Part shown: one piece after another, positions 46,101 through 59,025 of the stretch
Numbering within the stretch: the stretch's first letter is position 1
Layout of the letters: each line of letters starts with the position of its first letter
Source: Asterella californica
Taxonomy: Eukaryota > Streptophyta > Marchantiopsida > Marchantiales > Aytoniaceae
Reading direction: 5' to 3'
Assembly (NCBI GenBank): GCA_036924285.1
Contig: JAYKYS010000007.1
Span: forward strand, 3,720,001 to 3,784,000
Length of the DNA stretch: 64,000 nt
The notes under the pieces: generated by a model
What the model saw: only the letters and a program-made list of their open reading frames with translations
The model's database searches: none
Told to the model about the DNA's origin: nothing
Translations under genes and position numbers: made by a program

Positions 46101-47534
46101 GAAGTATCAAACAGCCCTTGGGAACAACCTTAAAGTACAGGCTACTCCGGCTTATGCCCGTTTATGGCGCACTGAGCGGACTCTTTTCCAGTTGACTGGT
46201 GAGAATTTTGCTAAAGTTGATAAAACCACAAGCACTCTGATCTTATTTTGCTGCTACATGCTGCCTGTTACTTCTGCTCATAACCATACCAACATACAGG
46301 TATACGCATTCCCGATCGACTGGAATCTGGGCCGACAATGTCCGATGACTCCGGTAATGATGCAAGTGATGACAGTGATGCGGATAATACAGTAACTGCG
46401 GAAGGAGCCCCGGAGGGATCTGTTCAAGATCCTAACTATGAGATGGACGCAGAGAATGATGGGTCTTATGTACCTACTCCTGCAGATCGCGCAGCTATGC
46501 AGAGTATAAGGCAAGACCTGATAAACCGACTGGGCCTTGTAAGTCTTACTTGCTTCCTTCATGTATAGGTTCACAGATAATCATATTCAGAGTGGTGATG
46601 GGTAATGCGAACGTGATCAAACTTCATCCGACGAAAATTATCTGCTAGAAGTCCAGATTGAGGGAAAGATCGATATGAACTTGGTTGAAAACATCCTCGG
46701 TCTAAATTGGATCCGAGCTTGCTTACGTTTGGGTGCACGTTGGACTAGGAATATTTAGTCAAGGGTGGATCTATTAGGTATCTATGTTTCCAACTGATCA
46801 CATGTACACCTGTGCTAGCAAAACACAGACGTTCACGTTGGAATACAAGTAAATTATCTGTTGCCGTATCTTTGCCACACTCTTGTAATTATCGAGCCAC
46901 GTCTTATCAAGATCGAAACTGATCATGAGTCTTGTGTTTAGTACATCCTGTTCACTGACAGTAGTTGTTCATACTGAGAGGAGTTTCTAATTATGATCAT
47001 GACCATGCACAAACACAGGAAAATTACCGGAAACAGATCAAAGAAGTGAGAGATGAAATTCTGAGAAAGCGTAGAGCAGGCAAACTGCCTGAAGGAACAA
47101 CAGGTGTTCTCAAAGCGTGGTGGCAGGCTCACTCCAATTGGCCTTATCCTACGGTAAGTGGCTTTTTTCTTTCAACAGCGAACTAAAATTTAAGGAATGT
47201 TTCATAACATTTACCAAAAAGTTTCTGATTTCGTATACAAATCAAAGTACAGTTACTATACTCCTTGCCATTTTAATGAATATGTTTAGTGGCTATAATT
47301 TTACATCCACTTTAAACATAAACAAATGTTAATCTTATCGATATCGTTACCTCATCATATCTATTCTTCTGTGGTTAATTACAGGAAGAGGAAAAGGAGG
47401 AGCTTATGAAGGAGACCGGACTAGAGTTGAAACAAGTGAACAACTGGTTCATAAACCAGAGGAAAAGGAACTGGCATACCAATCCACTAACTATGAATAA
47501 GGACAAAGTTATGACAAACGGAGGGCAGATGTAG
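43169..47534 (+). CDS. Class II KNOX (TALE homeodomain) transcription factor with a giant N-terminal extension
   Basis: Five exons with consistent phase: 43169-45982, 46078-46198, 46300-46538, 47019-47153, 47385-47534, giving 1152 aa. The start is the first ATG of the open frame. The C-terminal 290 residues carry all KNOX parts: KNOX1 (about 868-930, [20 protein letters not shown]), KNOX2 ([16 protein letters not shown], split by intron 1, to [11 protein letters not shown]), TMSDDSG (992), ELK-like helix ([28 protein letters not shown], split by intron 3) and a TALE homeodomain with the PYP loop (1100-1102) and [10 protein letters not shown] (1124-1133). TMSDD after KNOX2 and the ELK and homeodomain sequences ([25 protein letters not shown]) fit class II. 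In bryophytes class II KNOX proteins pair with BELL partners and act in the diploid phase. The first ~850 residues match no domain I know. They are acidic, rich in Gln and Ser, and contain two Cys-rich repeats (642-687). Canonical class II proteins are about 300-550 aa. Confidence 0.9.
45065..45240 (+). repeat. Cys-rich protein repeat in KNOX exon 1 (30-residue period)
   Basis: Residues around 642 read [17 protein letters not shown]. Around 672, [18 protein letters not shown] follows at a 30-residue spacing. A third, Cys-less version ([17 protein letters not shown]) comes next. The shared pattern is QQHxCxCxxCQxQxGTG. CxCxxC could bind metal, but no known finger matches. Confidence 0.7.
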
Positions 47535-50468
47535 TGGAAGATGTAGTGGAAGATTAAAGGTTTATATCCATTGTACTATTATTACTTATAACTTTGACAG
47601 CTCAGTTCCAGAAAATGTTGTGTGTGCTCCCTTATAGTAGATTGCAGATCGATTCCCTTAGCCATAGACTAAAAATGACCCAAGAAAAATATGCTGTGGT
47701 AATTTTGTTTTATGACATTAGAAATTCGATATGTTTATAGCTATTATTGTCCTCAGAACTGGCAGGAATCGCCAGACTCATTTCAGCTATTAGGGGTATC
47801 GAAGATGATGTACCTCCTAGGACTTTATCGGTGGGTGACAATGTTATCAAGCTTTCAACTTCTTTGTAATTAAACTGAAGCTATAGGATAAATGAAATGA
47901 TGATATCAACTCTTGAAGGTATCAAATTCTTAAATAATTGAATTATTCTTCTTTTAAGTAGGTTTAACAAAATTGAGACATATACATTAATAATAAATTT
48001 TATTCACTGGAATTCAAGCCACAGTTAGATAGAGGTGTTTGCGAGCCAATATTTGTGCTGCCAATATTTTTCTGGGTGGTTAGTTGACCACTACCTAGGA
48101 GGTGAACAAGTCAAGTTCATTTGCATGTTTTATAGACTATCAACTTCATGGGCATCGGGTAAATAAGTCATGGTATATCAGTTGTTATGGGTAGAGGTTT
48201 AATACAGTAAAATATTGACACCTTCCCTGGAGGGTGTTTTACATGAGTTCTAAGACATACTGAATTTGAATTTTAGTCAGCCTAACGTGGTAAATAGAAC
48301 ACTGTCAGGTACTTGTTTGGAAGTTGGTAAAAAACACCTAGGATTAAAATAAACGAGGAAAGTGGAGAAGATAGGTAGATATTCGACCAATTACAACATC
48401 GATTCATGATCAAAATGCATAGCAGCTAATCCTTAGAATATTTGAGTAGGTTTATATTCTATTTCTGCATGTAGGAAGGAAAATATAAGAAGTAACTCTC
48501 AAGTGTACTTGATTCGTGGTTATGGAAATTCTTGAGAATTCATGTATTTGCATATTAACTTTAAGTGATCATGTACTCTAGATCTAGTGATCATACAATA
48601 TCATGTTCTCAACTAAAGAGAAAAAAAAGAGGAGTCGCGACCTTAACAGATTTTATTCTGCTGGCTAAACTGACTACAATACAACTGAACAGTTGCTTGC
48701 GATAACAGCACACTGATTACTGAGAGTATTAACGAGCATAGATTCTACTGAGATGCACCCACTGTAGCAAATATGACAGCTTGCGTAGATCATCAACCAT
48801 GTCTACTTCTTATCTGTTTACCAGCAGCAAATACAAGCAAAATACAAGACTGAGATAAGAAATAGAATGCTGTCAATCTTGAATATACAACAAAGAACTG
48901 AATTGACTGATCATGATCTCGCAATAGCCTCACTTTCTACACTTGCGACCTTCATCTCGATTGTATATTTTGAATCGGATAAACGAAACTGCGGTGAGTA
49001 GATGACAAACATGATGAAGTAATGAAAATATATAGAATTAGATCGGTGTGAAATTCATTCATACATCACAACATCTGACAAACACACATCAAGACTTTTA
49101 ATTTTTAGTACAAGCTTAAGAAAAGATCACATCCTTGTAGCTAGCCCAAAACAATATACTTGATGTTATCAAATGCAGTTAATTCCATTGCAGGGCTACT
49201 CTCAGATAATTACAGTGCAGGTACTCCCGCATAGACCTTAGCTTGTCTCTCTTCTACAGTAGAAGCATCGATATCTTGCAATTGCTGCTTTGTAAAAAGC
49301 CCGAGCTAGAAGACGTACATTGCAAGTGCAACCACCCCAGCCAATAACAGAAGCTTACACCTCGCAAACAATCACGAATCCCACGGCATCCATCCGCAAA
49401 GCAACGGCCAACTCTAAGGCTGGGCAATACGCGGTCTGTACAACATGTGAATAGAAACTGGCACCAGTAGGAATCCATGGACAATGACCCCGCCCACAGC
49501 AAACCTCCCGGCGTTCAGAAATTGAAAGAAATCTCTCGGTCACCCAAAACGTATAACACTCCGAGAGTAATCAAGTAGCACAGCGGAAAAAGAGATAAAA
49601 GTACAATAAACTGTCGATCATGTCCAATGCACCGATCGTCTTCAACTTTATACTTCTCTCTATGCATCGGAAGCCACACCCAGTACAACGTAGAATGTTT
49701 AACTAGCTGGTAAGTGTAAAGTTGAATTCAAAGTTCACTAGTTATAACGTCAAGTTCAAAACGGGCAAAGATCACGTGAACTTAAAATAACGTCATGAAT
49801 CAAGTTCTTACAGACATGAGATCAGAAAATGTCCGCATTTGGTCTCGCATCGACCCCTCCGCAGTTAGAAGAGAGAAAAGAATTGGCTACAACGAACACT
49901 TCCGTCGTCTAAGATCAGAACATGAGCACTTGTTCACGCAGCCGACCGTCCGCATCCACGGTCTGTAGTTCTAAAGTGAGCACAGCAAATGTGACAGAGA
50001 TTTCGATCCCATCGATTACATGCACCTCCCGGCATCGATACCCTCCGCAAACGGTCCCACATCCAAGAACCCCAGAGGAAGAAGGAACTACTAGTACTTC
50101 TCTAGTGAGGCAGAAAGGCGGCAGTATTCAAAAGTTCGCACAGTGTAGTCCATGTCGTGAATGCAAGCGTCCGGCGGAGAACTTAACCCGCTGTTGAACT
50201 TAACCCGCTGTTGAACGTTGGGCGGACTGCGACATAAACCACGACTACATTCACCGTAGTAGATCGCGATCGTCAGTATATTTACTGGATTACGCCCACT
50301 AGAGTTAATAAGTGAAGTCCGCATTTATTTGTGGGCAATGAAACCACTAAAGGGACCGTCTAATTTTCTAAATGCGCGTAGCTTCTCGAGTGCTCACGGT
50401 TTGGTTCCGCATCCGCTCACGGCATTTCAGGACCGGAAAACGAACGCTCTACTTCTCCGGATGTTTCC
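47535..50468. other. Spacer downstream of the KNOX gene
   Basis: The KNOX 3' UTR, then about 2.9 kb without a supported gene. Short frames at 49254-49543 (minus) and 49922-50197 (plus) have no domain and no clear splice partners. A tandem 18-bp pair (cttaacccgctgttgaa) lies at 50181-50216. Confidence 0.4.
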
Positions 50469-50496
50469 AAACTTTACGGATATATCCGTAAAGTTT
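50469..50496. repeat. Perfect 28-bp palindrome
   Basis: aaactttacggata/tatccgtaaagttt is exactly self-complementary. It could extrude as a cruciform or be the fused termini of an inserted element. The sequence just after it (ttagaaatattagagatata) becomes AT-rich. Confidence 0.9.
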
Positions 50497-50829
50497 AGAA
50501 ATATTAGAGATATATAGACACACAAATAATAGTATTATATCTATTTGAATTTTTTGTGAAATATTCGGGTAACCATTTCCCACAGTAACTATTAATATAA
50601 ATTCATTTTATCACATTTCTAATATTTGTTTGTCTTAGTGTTCTGACGCATGCTGTGGTACTGAAAATGAATTCAAAAAATAACCATCTGATTCTAGACA
50701 AAAACCAAATCATGGAAATGTAATAAAAGTCCCTTATAATCACTATAGTATTTTATCAAATTCTTCTTTTCAGTTTCGCTTTGCATTCGAGACACTTTAT
50801 ACTAACAATATATCAGTTCACCAAGTGTT

Positions 50830-51150
50830 TATGCATGCTGGATGAACTCCTGGAACTTTTGCTCGTTTAATGTATCAAAAATATCAAGAATATACATATA
50901 TATTAAATAAAAAATATATATTAAATAAGTATAAATAATTAAATATATATTAAATAAATAATATAAAATATTCTATAAAAGTTATTTGTTAGTCCATGCC
51001 TGGAAACACGAGGAGAGCAGTAGATAAACCATAAGTCTTGACTCGTTTGCCGCGCTTCAGAAAGTACAAATCCGGTAAGCTATACTCATGAATATATTAT
51101 CTTACGCAGAGTTTAATTTAATACCTAACCCTTCTAGCCTAACTCATGAA
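50830..51150 (-). mobile_element. AT-rich miniature repeat, family A (inverted copy)
   Basis: Its reverse complement aligns with 36055-36400 over several blocks (see that entry), including the long (TATTTAATA)-like interior. The edge near 51110 retains tttaatttaatacctaaccc, one arm of the family's hairpin. Confidence 0.65.
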
Positions 51151-51904
51151 TATACAAGTGCTCTGAATCTATATGACTATAAAGATGATGCAGAGAGGGC
51201 ATTAGGGGTGCCAAAGTCAAAATACTTCTGAAAGATCTTGAAGCCGAAATAATCCACACGCCACGGTCGAAATCCTAAAGGTTACTTCTTGAGCCAGTCG
51301 CAAAAGAAAAAGAAGTCGTGACTATTTTCTCATTTCCGTTCGTGTACTAGTAAAAGAGTGAAGGTAGAAAAAGAAAAGTTAAACACAAAGTTAACCGTTA
51401 GTTAAACCATGAGATGTTTTCACGGCTGATCTTCTTTCAGGTGTGAGGAAACCTTTCGTTTTAACTTTGACACCCCTAGTACGTACAAATTACTGAAACA
51501 AAATCGTTTCCTAAAATGGCCCTAAGACTAGCGACGGGAAGTACTAATGGTTAGACCTAAAGGGTGATGCGGCCGGAGGATTATTACGTGCGCGGAAATG
51601 GCAGCCGCTGATTTTCATGCGTTGAAACGCAGTGCGCGTATGCGGCGGCATACCAGTTTTCGCGCAATGCAAACAGAGAAAATGCTTTCGCAGAGGAATT
51701 GAGTATTTATTTAGTTTATATAGTTGTTACATATGACTACGGTAAGAGAAGAGAAGATACTGTAGCGCTTCTTAAGCGTACGGGCAGAGAAGAACAATAG
51801 TCCAGAAGTATGTGGAGACTTGAGAACCATAGCACGCCTGCGGACACAAAAGCAGGTGGAAGACCGGAGGAGGTTAGCAGGCTTGCGTGGACGGAACAGC
51901 ATCC

Positions 51905-52885
51905 TGATTATTAAACCCTCGGTGCGGGTATAGAAGCGAGGAAAGGAATATACTTTTTTCTCCAACGCATTTTTTGGCTAGAGAGAGAAACCTTTTCGGT
52001 TCCAAGAAAACTTGGAAACTTTTCTTTACGTCTTTCTGTAAATACTAATCAGTTTGTTTGGGTATGAATTACAAAGACTCTGACTAAGATCTAGAGCTTT
52101 GATTCAGGTAAGTATTTACATCAAATATTTCGTTCTTGTACGAAAGTTTCATAGTCAAATTAAACCATTTATGCTTAATTGTTCTAAACAATGAAGGTGC
52201 AAAAGGAGAGTTTCTGGTTACCAAGATTTCTTATAACGGCACTGCAGCTAGAGGCTTAAAAACTTCCTGCTTACCTAGGGTATGTAAAACCAGGAAATTT
52301 ACCAAAGATACTTATACAAAATTAAAAGAAATGATTTTTAATTCGGCAAAACTCATTACCCATCAGTAGCGAAGAAGGGCAAAATGTTTCCCAGCATATC
52401 CCTCAGGAATACTAAATATCTAATATCGAGAGTCAAGGTAGGTGATCAGTAGAAAACGTCAGTTTAGACGTTTTCTATTTACTTGTACACAATTTTGCAG
52501 ATTTGTAACAACTTCCTCAAAGTTACTTGTTCAGATATGCGGAGTTGTAATCACAGGTTCGCGGATCCAGTCTCAATCGGTTTAAGACCTACAAGTGAAA
52601 CGTCTCTACTGTCAGTACTTGGGAACCTCTGTATCTCTAGTCTAGTGGTAGATGCGTTAACACAAGTTAATAAGAAGATCACGGTGGGTACGTTTTCGTC
52701 CAACTCTAGAAAATAGAGGTTCTACAAGTGCAAACCTGGGTTGGAGTTCTCGCTTCACAGATTTATATATGATCATGAAAATCACTCTTCGCTAGACGGT
52801 TATATTTTTGGCTCTCTAAACGTGTACCTGAAAAGAGAGGTCTTTCTGTTACCAATAGTACTTATAGAGGGAAGGGGGGTTTAAA
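51905..52885 (+). mobile_element. Dispersed repeat, family B, longest copy
   Basis: It starts attaaaccctcggtgcgggtatagaagcgagg and ends gaaggggggtttaaac, so its ends are inverted (TTAAACCC.../...GGGTTTAA). The right end (gaggtctttctgttaccaatagtacttatag) resembles the far end of the copy at 59957-60290. The interior open frames (52136-52369, 52483-52716) have no known domain. It could be a non-autonomous TIR element or a solo LTR. Confidence 0.5.
52449..52476. repeat. Hairpin tagaaaacgtc-agttta-gacgttttcta
   Basis: A perfect 11-bp stem with a 6-base loop, inside the family B element. It is too short to call a microRNA precursor, and no T-tract follows. Confidence 0.75.
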
Positions 52886-54700
52886 CGCGGCCGTGGCACT
52901 CACCTGAAACTCTCTGGGATCTAACGCAAGAATTTCTCCATTGCAAGTGTACCGAGCTCGAGAAGTATCACAGCAAAAGGTGCATGGAGCCTCACCTCCA
53001 GTAGCAGTCGGGTAGACCTTTACCAAGTAATGACTATTGCTAGTTTGCTTTGAGGTGAATAAAAAGTGTAAAGCTCTTCACGAGCTTTACACTTTGTAAT
53101 TCACCTCAAAGCAAAATTTGTAACTAAAGGAAGCAACTGACTGACAAAAGTAAACATGAAGGATTTCATAGAACCGAAGATGCCTAGGATATTCCCCAGG
53201 ATTTACACCCATGTACCTTAAGTGATCATGAGGAAGAACTGACTATTCCTTTTCTGGCCTGTAAACCCACGCAGGAGGTTTAATAGAAAAAGGGATTACC
53301 GGAGAGTTGAAAGCATGCATCCAACAAAGAATGACTTAGTACATGCATTAATTGACCAGTCTAGACGATTCTGGACTAAACGAGTCTGAACGAACTGGCG
53401 GACCGTAAAACGTGTCTAGCGACAAGCGATTTCCGAAAATGATAAAAGTACATGGAACCGATTGGAGAAGATGACTCACAGATCATCATGACCTCTGAGA
53501 AGGTCTAACACAACCCGGCTGTTGGTCGGGAGACTCAACAGCCGCCCTGTCGACGTCGCACCTTTCCTATATCAATTCTCACTCGCACAAGCCTAACTGG
53601 TACAATCGCAGCTGAACTCCATCACTTCGATCCTTGTCCTTGTCTCGACCCACCCGTCAACCTCCTGTTAAGTTGGCTCCAGAACAACTCTCAGACTGGC
53701 GGAACTGTCGTTGTACAGTGAAAGTCCCAAGTCCTAAATGCAAGTTTATGTATGAACTAGGTTTTTTACTTGTTGATGCCCCAATGTATCTGACAGTGTG
53801 GATACTAGCTATTCCGCCGTACTAGGTATAATTATGCATATAATTTGAAAGACAAATATTAGGACTGTCAGTCCCTTCCACTCGGTGTCTATCTGAGGTG
53901 ACTGCCGTTTCTCCAGGGCTGTGAGTAAACATGAGAGTCATTCGAGCTCTGGACAGTCTGAATCTCTCTCTCGCCCACACGCACTCTCACACATGTACAC
54001 GCAGCCGCTGCACCATTTAATGCCACCGTAGCTAGAAGCAAACGAATCTGCTTGAACCTCCGGATCAGCCTGAGGTCACTTCTATCTCAACCTTACGTTC
54101 TAAATGACAGGGATATATCCCTGTGAGATTTAATCAGACTAAGGGCCGGAGTATAGATAGATCAAGATCCTAGTACTCTTCACCCCTACCGGTACCTCTA
54201 CCGACTTTTTCATTACCCGGTGGGGAACAAGTTCTAAATCTAGCTGTGTTTATGGCATTCCTCAAACTACGTACGGTACTAGTACTGAGATAACTGAAAT
54301 AATTTCTTCTTAATTGAGGTAACCGAATCCGAATATCCATCCGGCACCACGAGTATAGTAGCAAAGAGTTAACTTAAACCAAAAAAGTTTATATGAGCGA
54401 TAGAAATCCATAATAATCGGCCGAGCGCTCTAACTAGCTCCAATATGGCATCCTGTGTTCACATCAGAGCGATGTGAAACATTAGTTTGCTCCTTCTGGC
54501 TTGAACGGACTTACCATTTCCTCATCTTCGGACTCCTGCTCGAGTGGCACAAATAGAAAATACTTTAGTCTTGGGGATCAATGCATACCAGCAGACCTTT
54601 AGGTAGAGCTACGCAATTCAAAAATACAATCAGTAGAGCAAGTATCATTCAGTCTTTGCCAGATTCTTCAGTTCATTTGCAGTTGCAGAAGAGCTAATAA
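52886..54700. other. Spacer without a recognised gene
   Basis: Apart from the hairpin at 53044-53115, I see only short frames without domains (for example 53634-53825 plus and 54170-54364 minus). Confidence 0.4.
53044..53115. repeat. Long hairpin, about 33-bp arms
   Basis: The left arm tttgctttgaggtgaat..aaagtgtaaagctc pairs with gagctttacacttt..attcacctcaaagcaaa around a 5-base loop (ttcac), with one bulge and one or two mismatches. It is a foldback of about 72 nt in a region without genes. It could be a small-RNA precursor, a miniature foldback element or a repeat remnant. Confidence 0.85.
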
Positions 54701-54843
54701 GATTGCCATGGCCAGATCCTCACTCAGCATACAAATTAACTTGAGAACAAGAATTGCTAGCTTCACCGCATTTGCTGTCAGAAAGGTTACTAGACGTAAT
54801 ATACGTAAATTAAGCTGATCCGGATATCTGTGGTCGCACTTAC

Positions 54844-57800
54844 AGCATTCAGGAAAGGGGCAGATGCTGTGAAGGCATCAGTTGTCACGTCACTCCTTTT
54901 ATCACAAACGTGCCTGCTTCTAGCTGGTACGGCACGATCATGTCGACTTACTTGAGCAACTCTGACCCTATATCCCTGCAACAAGAACACCTAGGTTAAA
55001 TTACCTTAAGTGCTAGATCTTCATGATCATTGTTAAGCTTAGTTAATTATCAAGATACAAAGTGATCTAAACTCGGAAAAGGTTGGAATTCAACCTAGTA
55101 TCCCCATGTCTATGATTCCAAGCGCTTTTTGATCAAAATTAGCTCTATCTTTTGTGGTCTTGTCTGCTTAGTTTTGCTCAGACTAATCAGCAAATATGGC
55201 ATTAGTTAGAATGAAAAAGCGAATCCCTGGTAGAGAACTAAAGGTTCGAGATCTGTACTTACATCACCATGCTGCAATCTAACTTCTCTTCTGATCCGGT
55301 CAAACCACAACCGCTCCACTTGTGTTAGAGGGCGAATTTCAACGTTGTCTTGTATGACATGTTCAATCTGATACTGGAGGTCTAGATCCAAGTCTAGTTT
55401 CTCCTCCACCCACTTTTTCACAGCAAGCGCTCCTTCCGCAGCTCTGGTGGTTATATTTTGCACATCAGGAGTCCTTGGTGCTGATGTCTCTCACAAAATG
55501 AACTTGAAAGTCAGCAACAAAACATTAAGACATTAAAGGCCACAATAAGTACTAGCTAGCTAGTGGACCTGATGCTCTTAAGTTTTAGAACCTAAAGCTA
55601 GACCTATATATATATACATATATCATCTTCAATTGTATCATCAAATCGAGATCTATTGCTCTTAACCTGCAGCCGCTATAAGCCTATAAAAACACATCAA
55701 GAAGCTAGATTACTTGATGACATGAAAAATGAATTTGAAGTGTGCAATCCTTCGTGGATTGTAGAAGATGGGGTATATAATACCTTGAACGCTTAGGCCT
55801 TGGGCTGTAGGCCAGTATGTGACTCGACCAGTCTTTGGTGGTTCTAAATCGGATTTCTGTGCGTTAGGCAGAGAGAACTAATATCAGTTGGATTCAGTTC
55901 GAACAAATCTGCGTGCATACTTCCATTCACATCTAGCTCCAAACACAAATTTAAACCCTTTTGTACAACGATATCAGACCTTTTTTTGTAGATCTAATTA
56001 CTAGGATAAAAACGGGAAGTTTAGCAATCCTCTGTGGTATATTCGCGTATGATTATTGGATATTTCTCAAATCGTATCTTCGCCTGATTCCATCTCCTCA
56101 GTATGAACGAGAGTGTAGACATCTGTTAACAGTTCCAGTTTTGATTGAAATTCAGGGCAGTAATTATATCCTTTGTAGCTTCTCCTAGGCTTGTTTTGCA
56201 ATTGAAATAGTTACCTCAGTTGGTTGGTGAGCTCCCAGTGATAGGACCGTACGTTCTGGCCTGTTCAATGGATATCGATGACATAATCGTCAGTATATTC
56301 TTACTTTCAGACTGTAGCAATATTTTGGGCTTTCGCAGTAACAGAACTTTTCCGATGCTCCACACAGGATCTGCTCATATAGTTAAACGTATATACTTAT
56401 TCAAGCCGTGGGGATCCGGAGATCCCTTGGATGAACGCTCCACACAGCCCTAATTAACTACTGAACAGCATTAAAACGACAACCACGGCACTGTCTATCT
56501 CTGCTGAAGCTAAGGTTTCTTCAAATATCAGTAACTATATACCTCCAGCTTAAGCTTCAGATCCACACCAGTAAGCTATAGCTAGCTACTAGCTTTGACT
56601 ACAAAGATTTAATGTGTTTGCACTACATGGTGACCGTTCTAGATTGAGGGACTCTGCAGAATATACTCTTCCTGCGTGGAAGCCTTTTCAGCTGTTTCAC
56701 ATGGGAAAAGGATGTCATTGACAGTTCTGATCTTTCATCACGTATACTTATTTCCTGCTGAATTCTGAGCAGCACGGTACCTTTACGTGTAGAGGTATGA
56801 GCTGAATATCTAATATAATCAAAATGAAGATCAAGCGAAGATAGTACTTAGGCCTAGGCCTGGGACTGATTCTCTGTCTTTGTGATCAGGCTTAGGAATA
56901 TAGGTACTGAAATCTGGTTCCATTGATACCGGTAGCTTGCAAGCCCATGCTTTCAGTTTTCAGATCCGGATATTCGAACGTTTTTGAACAATGATTTCAT
57001 GAGGTACTAGTTAACCTGACACGTCATACCTTTTGGGCAAGATCTGGGTGGGCATCATGCCAGCCTTTGCCTGATATGCTCCAGACGCAATTATCCTGAT
57101 ATTATCTTGCTTACGTCCCCCGTTTTCTCCGGTGTGACGTACGCGTCGATCCTGTTGTTGGTGGAAAAGATACTCAAAGGCAAAGGAAGCAGAAAAGTAT
57201 TGGATACAATTCTAGGAAATGACACAACGTACAGAGTGAAAAAGGTGTAAAGAGTAAATCATGTTCATTCTCTTAATTATCCTACTCCCTTAGAGATAAG
57301 GTGATGCATGAGATCCTGGCACCGTTTCCTTATTAGACATTAGTGGGTTAATTTTTCTTACAGTCTCATGATCACGATTGCTGATCATGAGAAAAGCGTG
57401 ACACATTTTGTTAAGCGCATGGAATGTCAGCCCTAGAACTAGATAGTTGTCAAAGATTATCATCATGATGATTAATTCGTTATATATGATCGTGGTCGAA
57501 TTCAAAGATACTAGAAACGTACTCCCGGAAGTCCATAGTCGAACATACCTGCCGCTGTGGGAGTCCACTCCGACTTGAAGAGGCAAGCTGCAATGTAGTA
57601 TCAACCTCTTCCGGACCAAACCATGTTGATAAGGAAAGATCGGTGTCCAGCGCATTCACTTTCTCCTCTCCTTTGCGTATCCAGTCCATTCCAGGTGTAT
57701 GATCTGATTGACCAATTTTTTGACATATAAGGTTCTGCACGTAAGATTCGATGACATATATATCTTCATTAGAATTAATTATAAGCCAAGACACATTCAT

Positions 57801-59025
57801 TGCAATACTAGCTAGGTATTGATCTAGATACATATATACGATCAATATGAAGCGATAGGATTTAGGTTGACTATATAGTTGCATTCGAATTTTCACTTAT
57901 ATATCGTACTGGCTATGGTCAGCAGCTTCAGATTTAACACGTCCGACACGCTGAAGTGTCCTCACATTACCCATATGATGATGCTGGATGATAGTGATTA
58001 TTCATCAAGAAGGAATTTAGGGTTATCCAACCAAGCACAGATCGCAGAGGCTTGTCAGTGCAAGAAGATTCTAAAGAACCGGTGTCGATCACAGGACTGC
58101 AAGACCGCTCAGATGTATCTAGAGCTGCGGTAGAGAGTGAAACTTAAGGCCAGCGCGACTGCTCAACCATAGATACCTCAATGGTATCACTTATTATGGT
58201 GGTAGCAGCATATACAGAATAAGTGAGTCCAAGCAGGCAACGAAAACCTTTATAAATCCAAACTTCTAGGTCAGAAGCGACGGATAGATTTATTAGGGAG
58301 CTCGAAGGATCGAAACGCTTACATAGAACTGTGACAGCCTGCAAATAAATGCACGTCCCAATAGACAAGCAATTGCAATTGCGGAGTGCTATTTTTCCGG
58401 AGACATATGTCAATCCTCTTTGGGCGGCAAATATGCTATTGACACACTTCTGGGTCCATGCCCAGTTCGTGCAAGTAAATATTACAAAATAGAGGGGCGA
58501 CGGCCCAGGGGGGAGTCGACCAACGGGAGAGTCCTGATCGGAGGTCTGGACCGCCACGAGAAAATAAGAAATTAGAGAAGAATCGAAGGTGACGACTGGC
58601 GCGTTGTGTGTTGGTTTGCACAGCCAACTACGTACTACGTATACGTATACGTTGCTAATAATTAATTTTCAAGTTCGAGTTTGTCGACTACTTAGTTTCG
58701 TACGGTCCTACAGTGTCAAAGAAGATTCTCAGTCACGGGGGTCTCACTCACAGAGATTCTCTGGAGACCATGAGGGACATAACAACAGCTCAGACTGAGA
58801 TCAGGAGGTAGTGTTCGTAAGCAGAACCAAAAACAACATGAACTTCAAATGTACTAGTCGACTAGTAAACTGGGTATGAAAAGTACTTACACTCGTCTGC
58901 AGCACCGCCTTTGTAGGTACGACTGGAGCAGAAATAGAGTGGAGTCCATCATTCTCCTTCATATCGGCAGCAACATCATCAACTTCCTTGAAATAATCCA
59001 GGACCCTCTGATTCATATTAAACAT
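54844..59025 (-). CDS. Seven-exon gene of unknown function (terminal exon unresolved)
   Basis: Exons on minus, each with AG/GT edges and matching phase: 59025-58891, 57734-57549, 57070-57030, 56260-56215, 55856-55784, 55480-55263, 54975-54844. Joined they give 277 continuous residues from MFNMNQRVLDYFKEVDD, through GMDWIRKGEEKV, TGRVTYWPTAQGLSVQ, ALAVKKWVEEKLDLDLDLQY and VERLWFDRIRREVRLQHGD to TASAPFLNA. Five of the six joins were checked by phase, and two of these link exons in non-zero phase without a stop, which would be unlikely by chance. A donor gtaagt follows FLNA, so at least one more exon is expected near 54.65-54.78 kb, but its acceptor is ambiguous. The protein is hydrophilic, with a charged, probably helical C-terminal half and no signal peptide or membrane segment. 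I do not recognise a family. The start Met is the first in its exon; a 5' exon cannot be excluded. Confidence 0.6.

Noticed and set aside
49254..50324. Open frames on both strands (49254-49543 minus; 49922-50197 plus; 50091-50324 minus)
   Set aside because: They have no domains, overlap each other antisense and lack consistent splice partners, and I could not build a frame-keeping model as at 54.8-59.0 kb.
58144..58627. Minus frames of 137 and 63 residues as extra exons of the unknown gene
   Set aside because: The flanking exons already join in phase without them, and they lack a matching acceptor/donor pair. An alternative exon is possible but unsupported.
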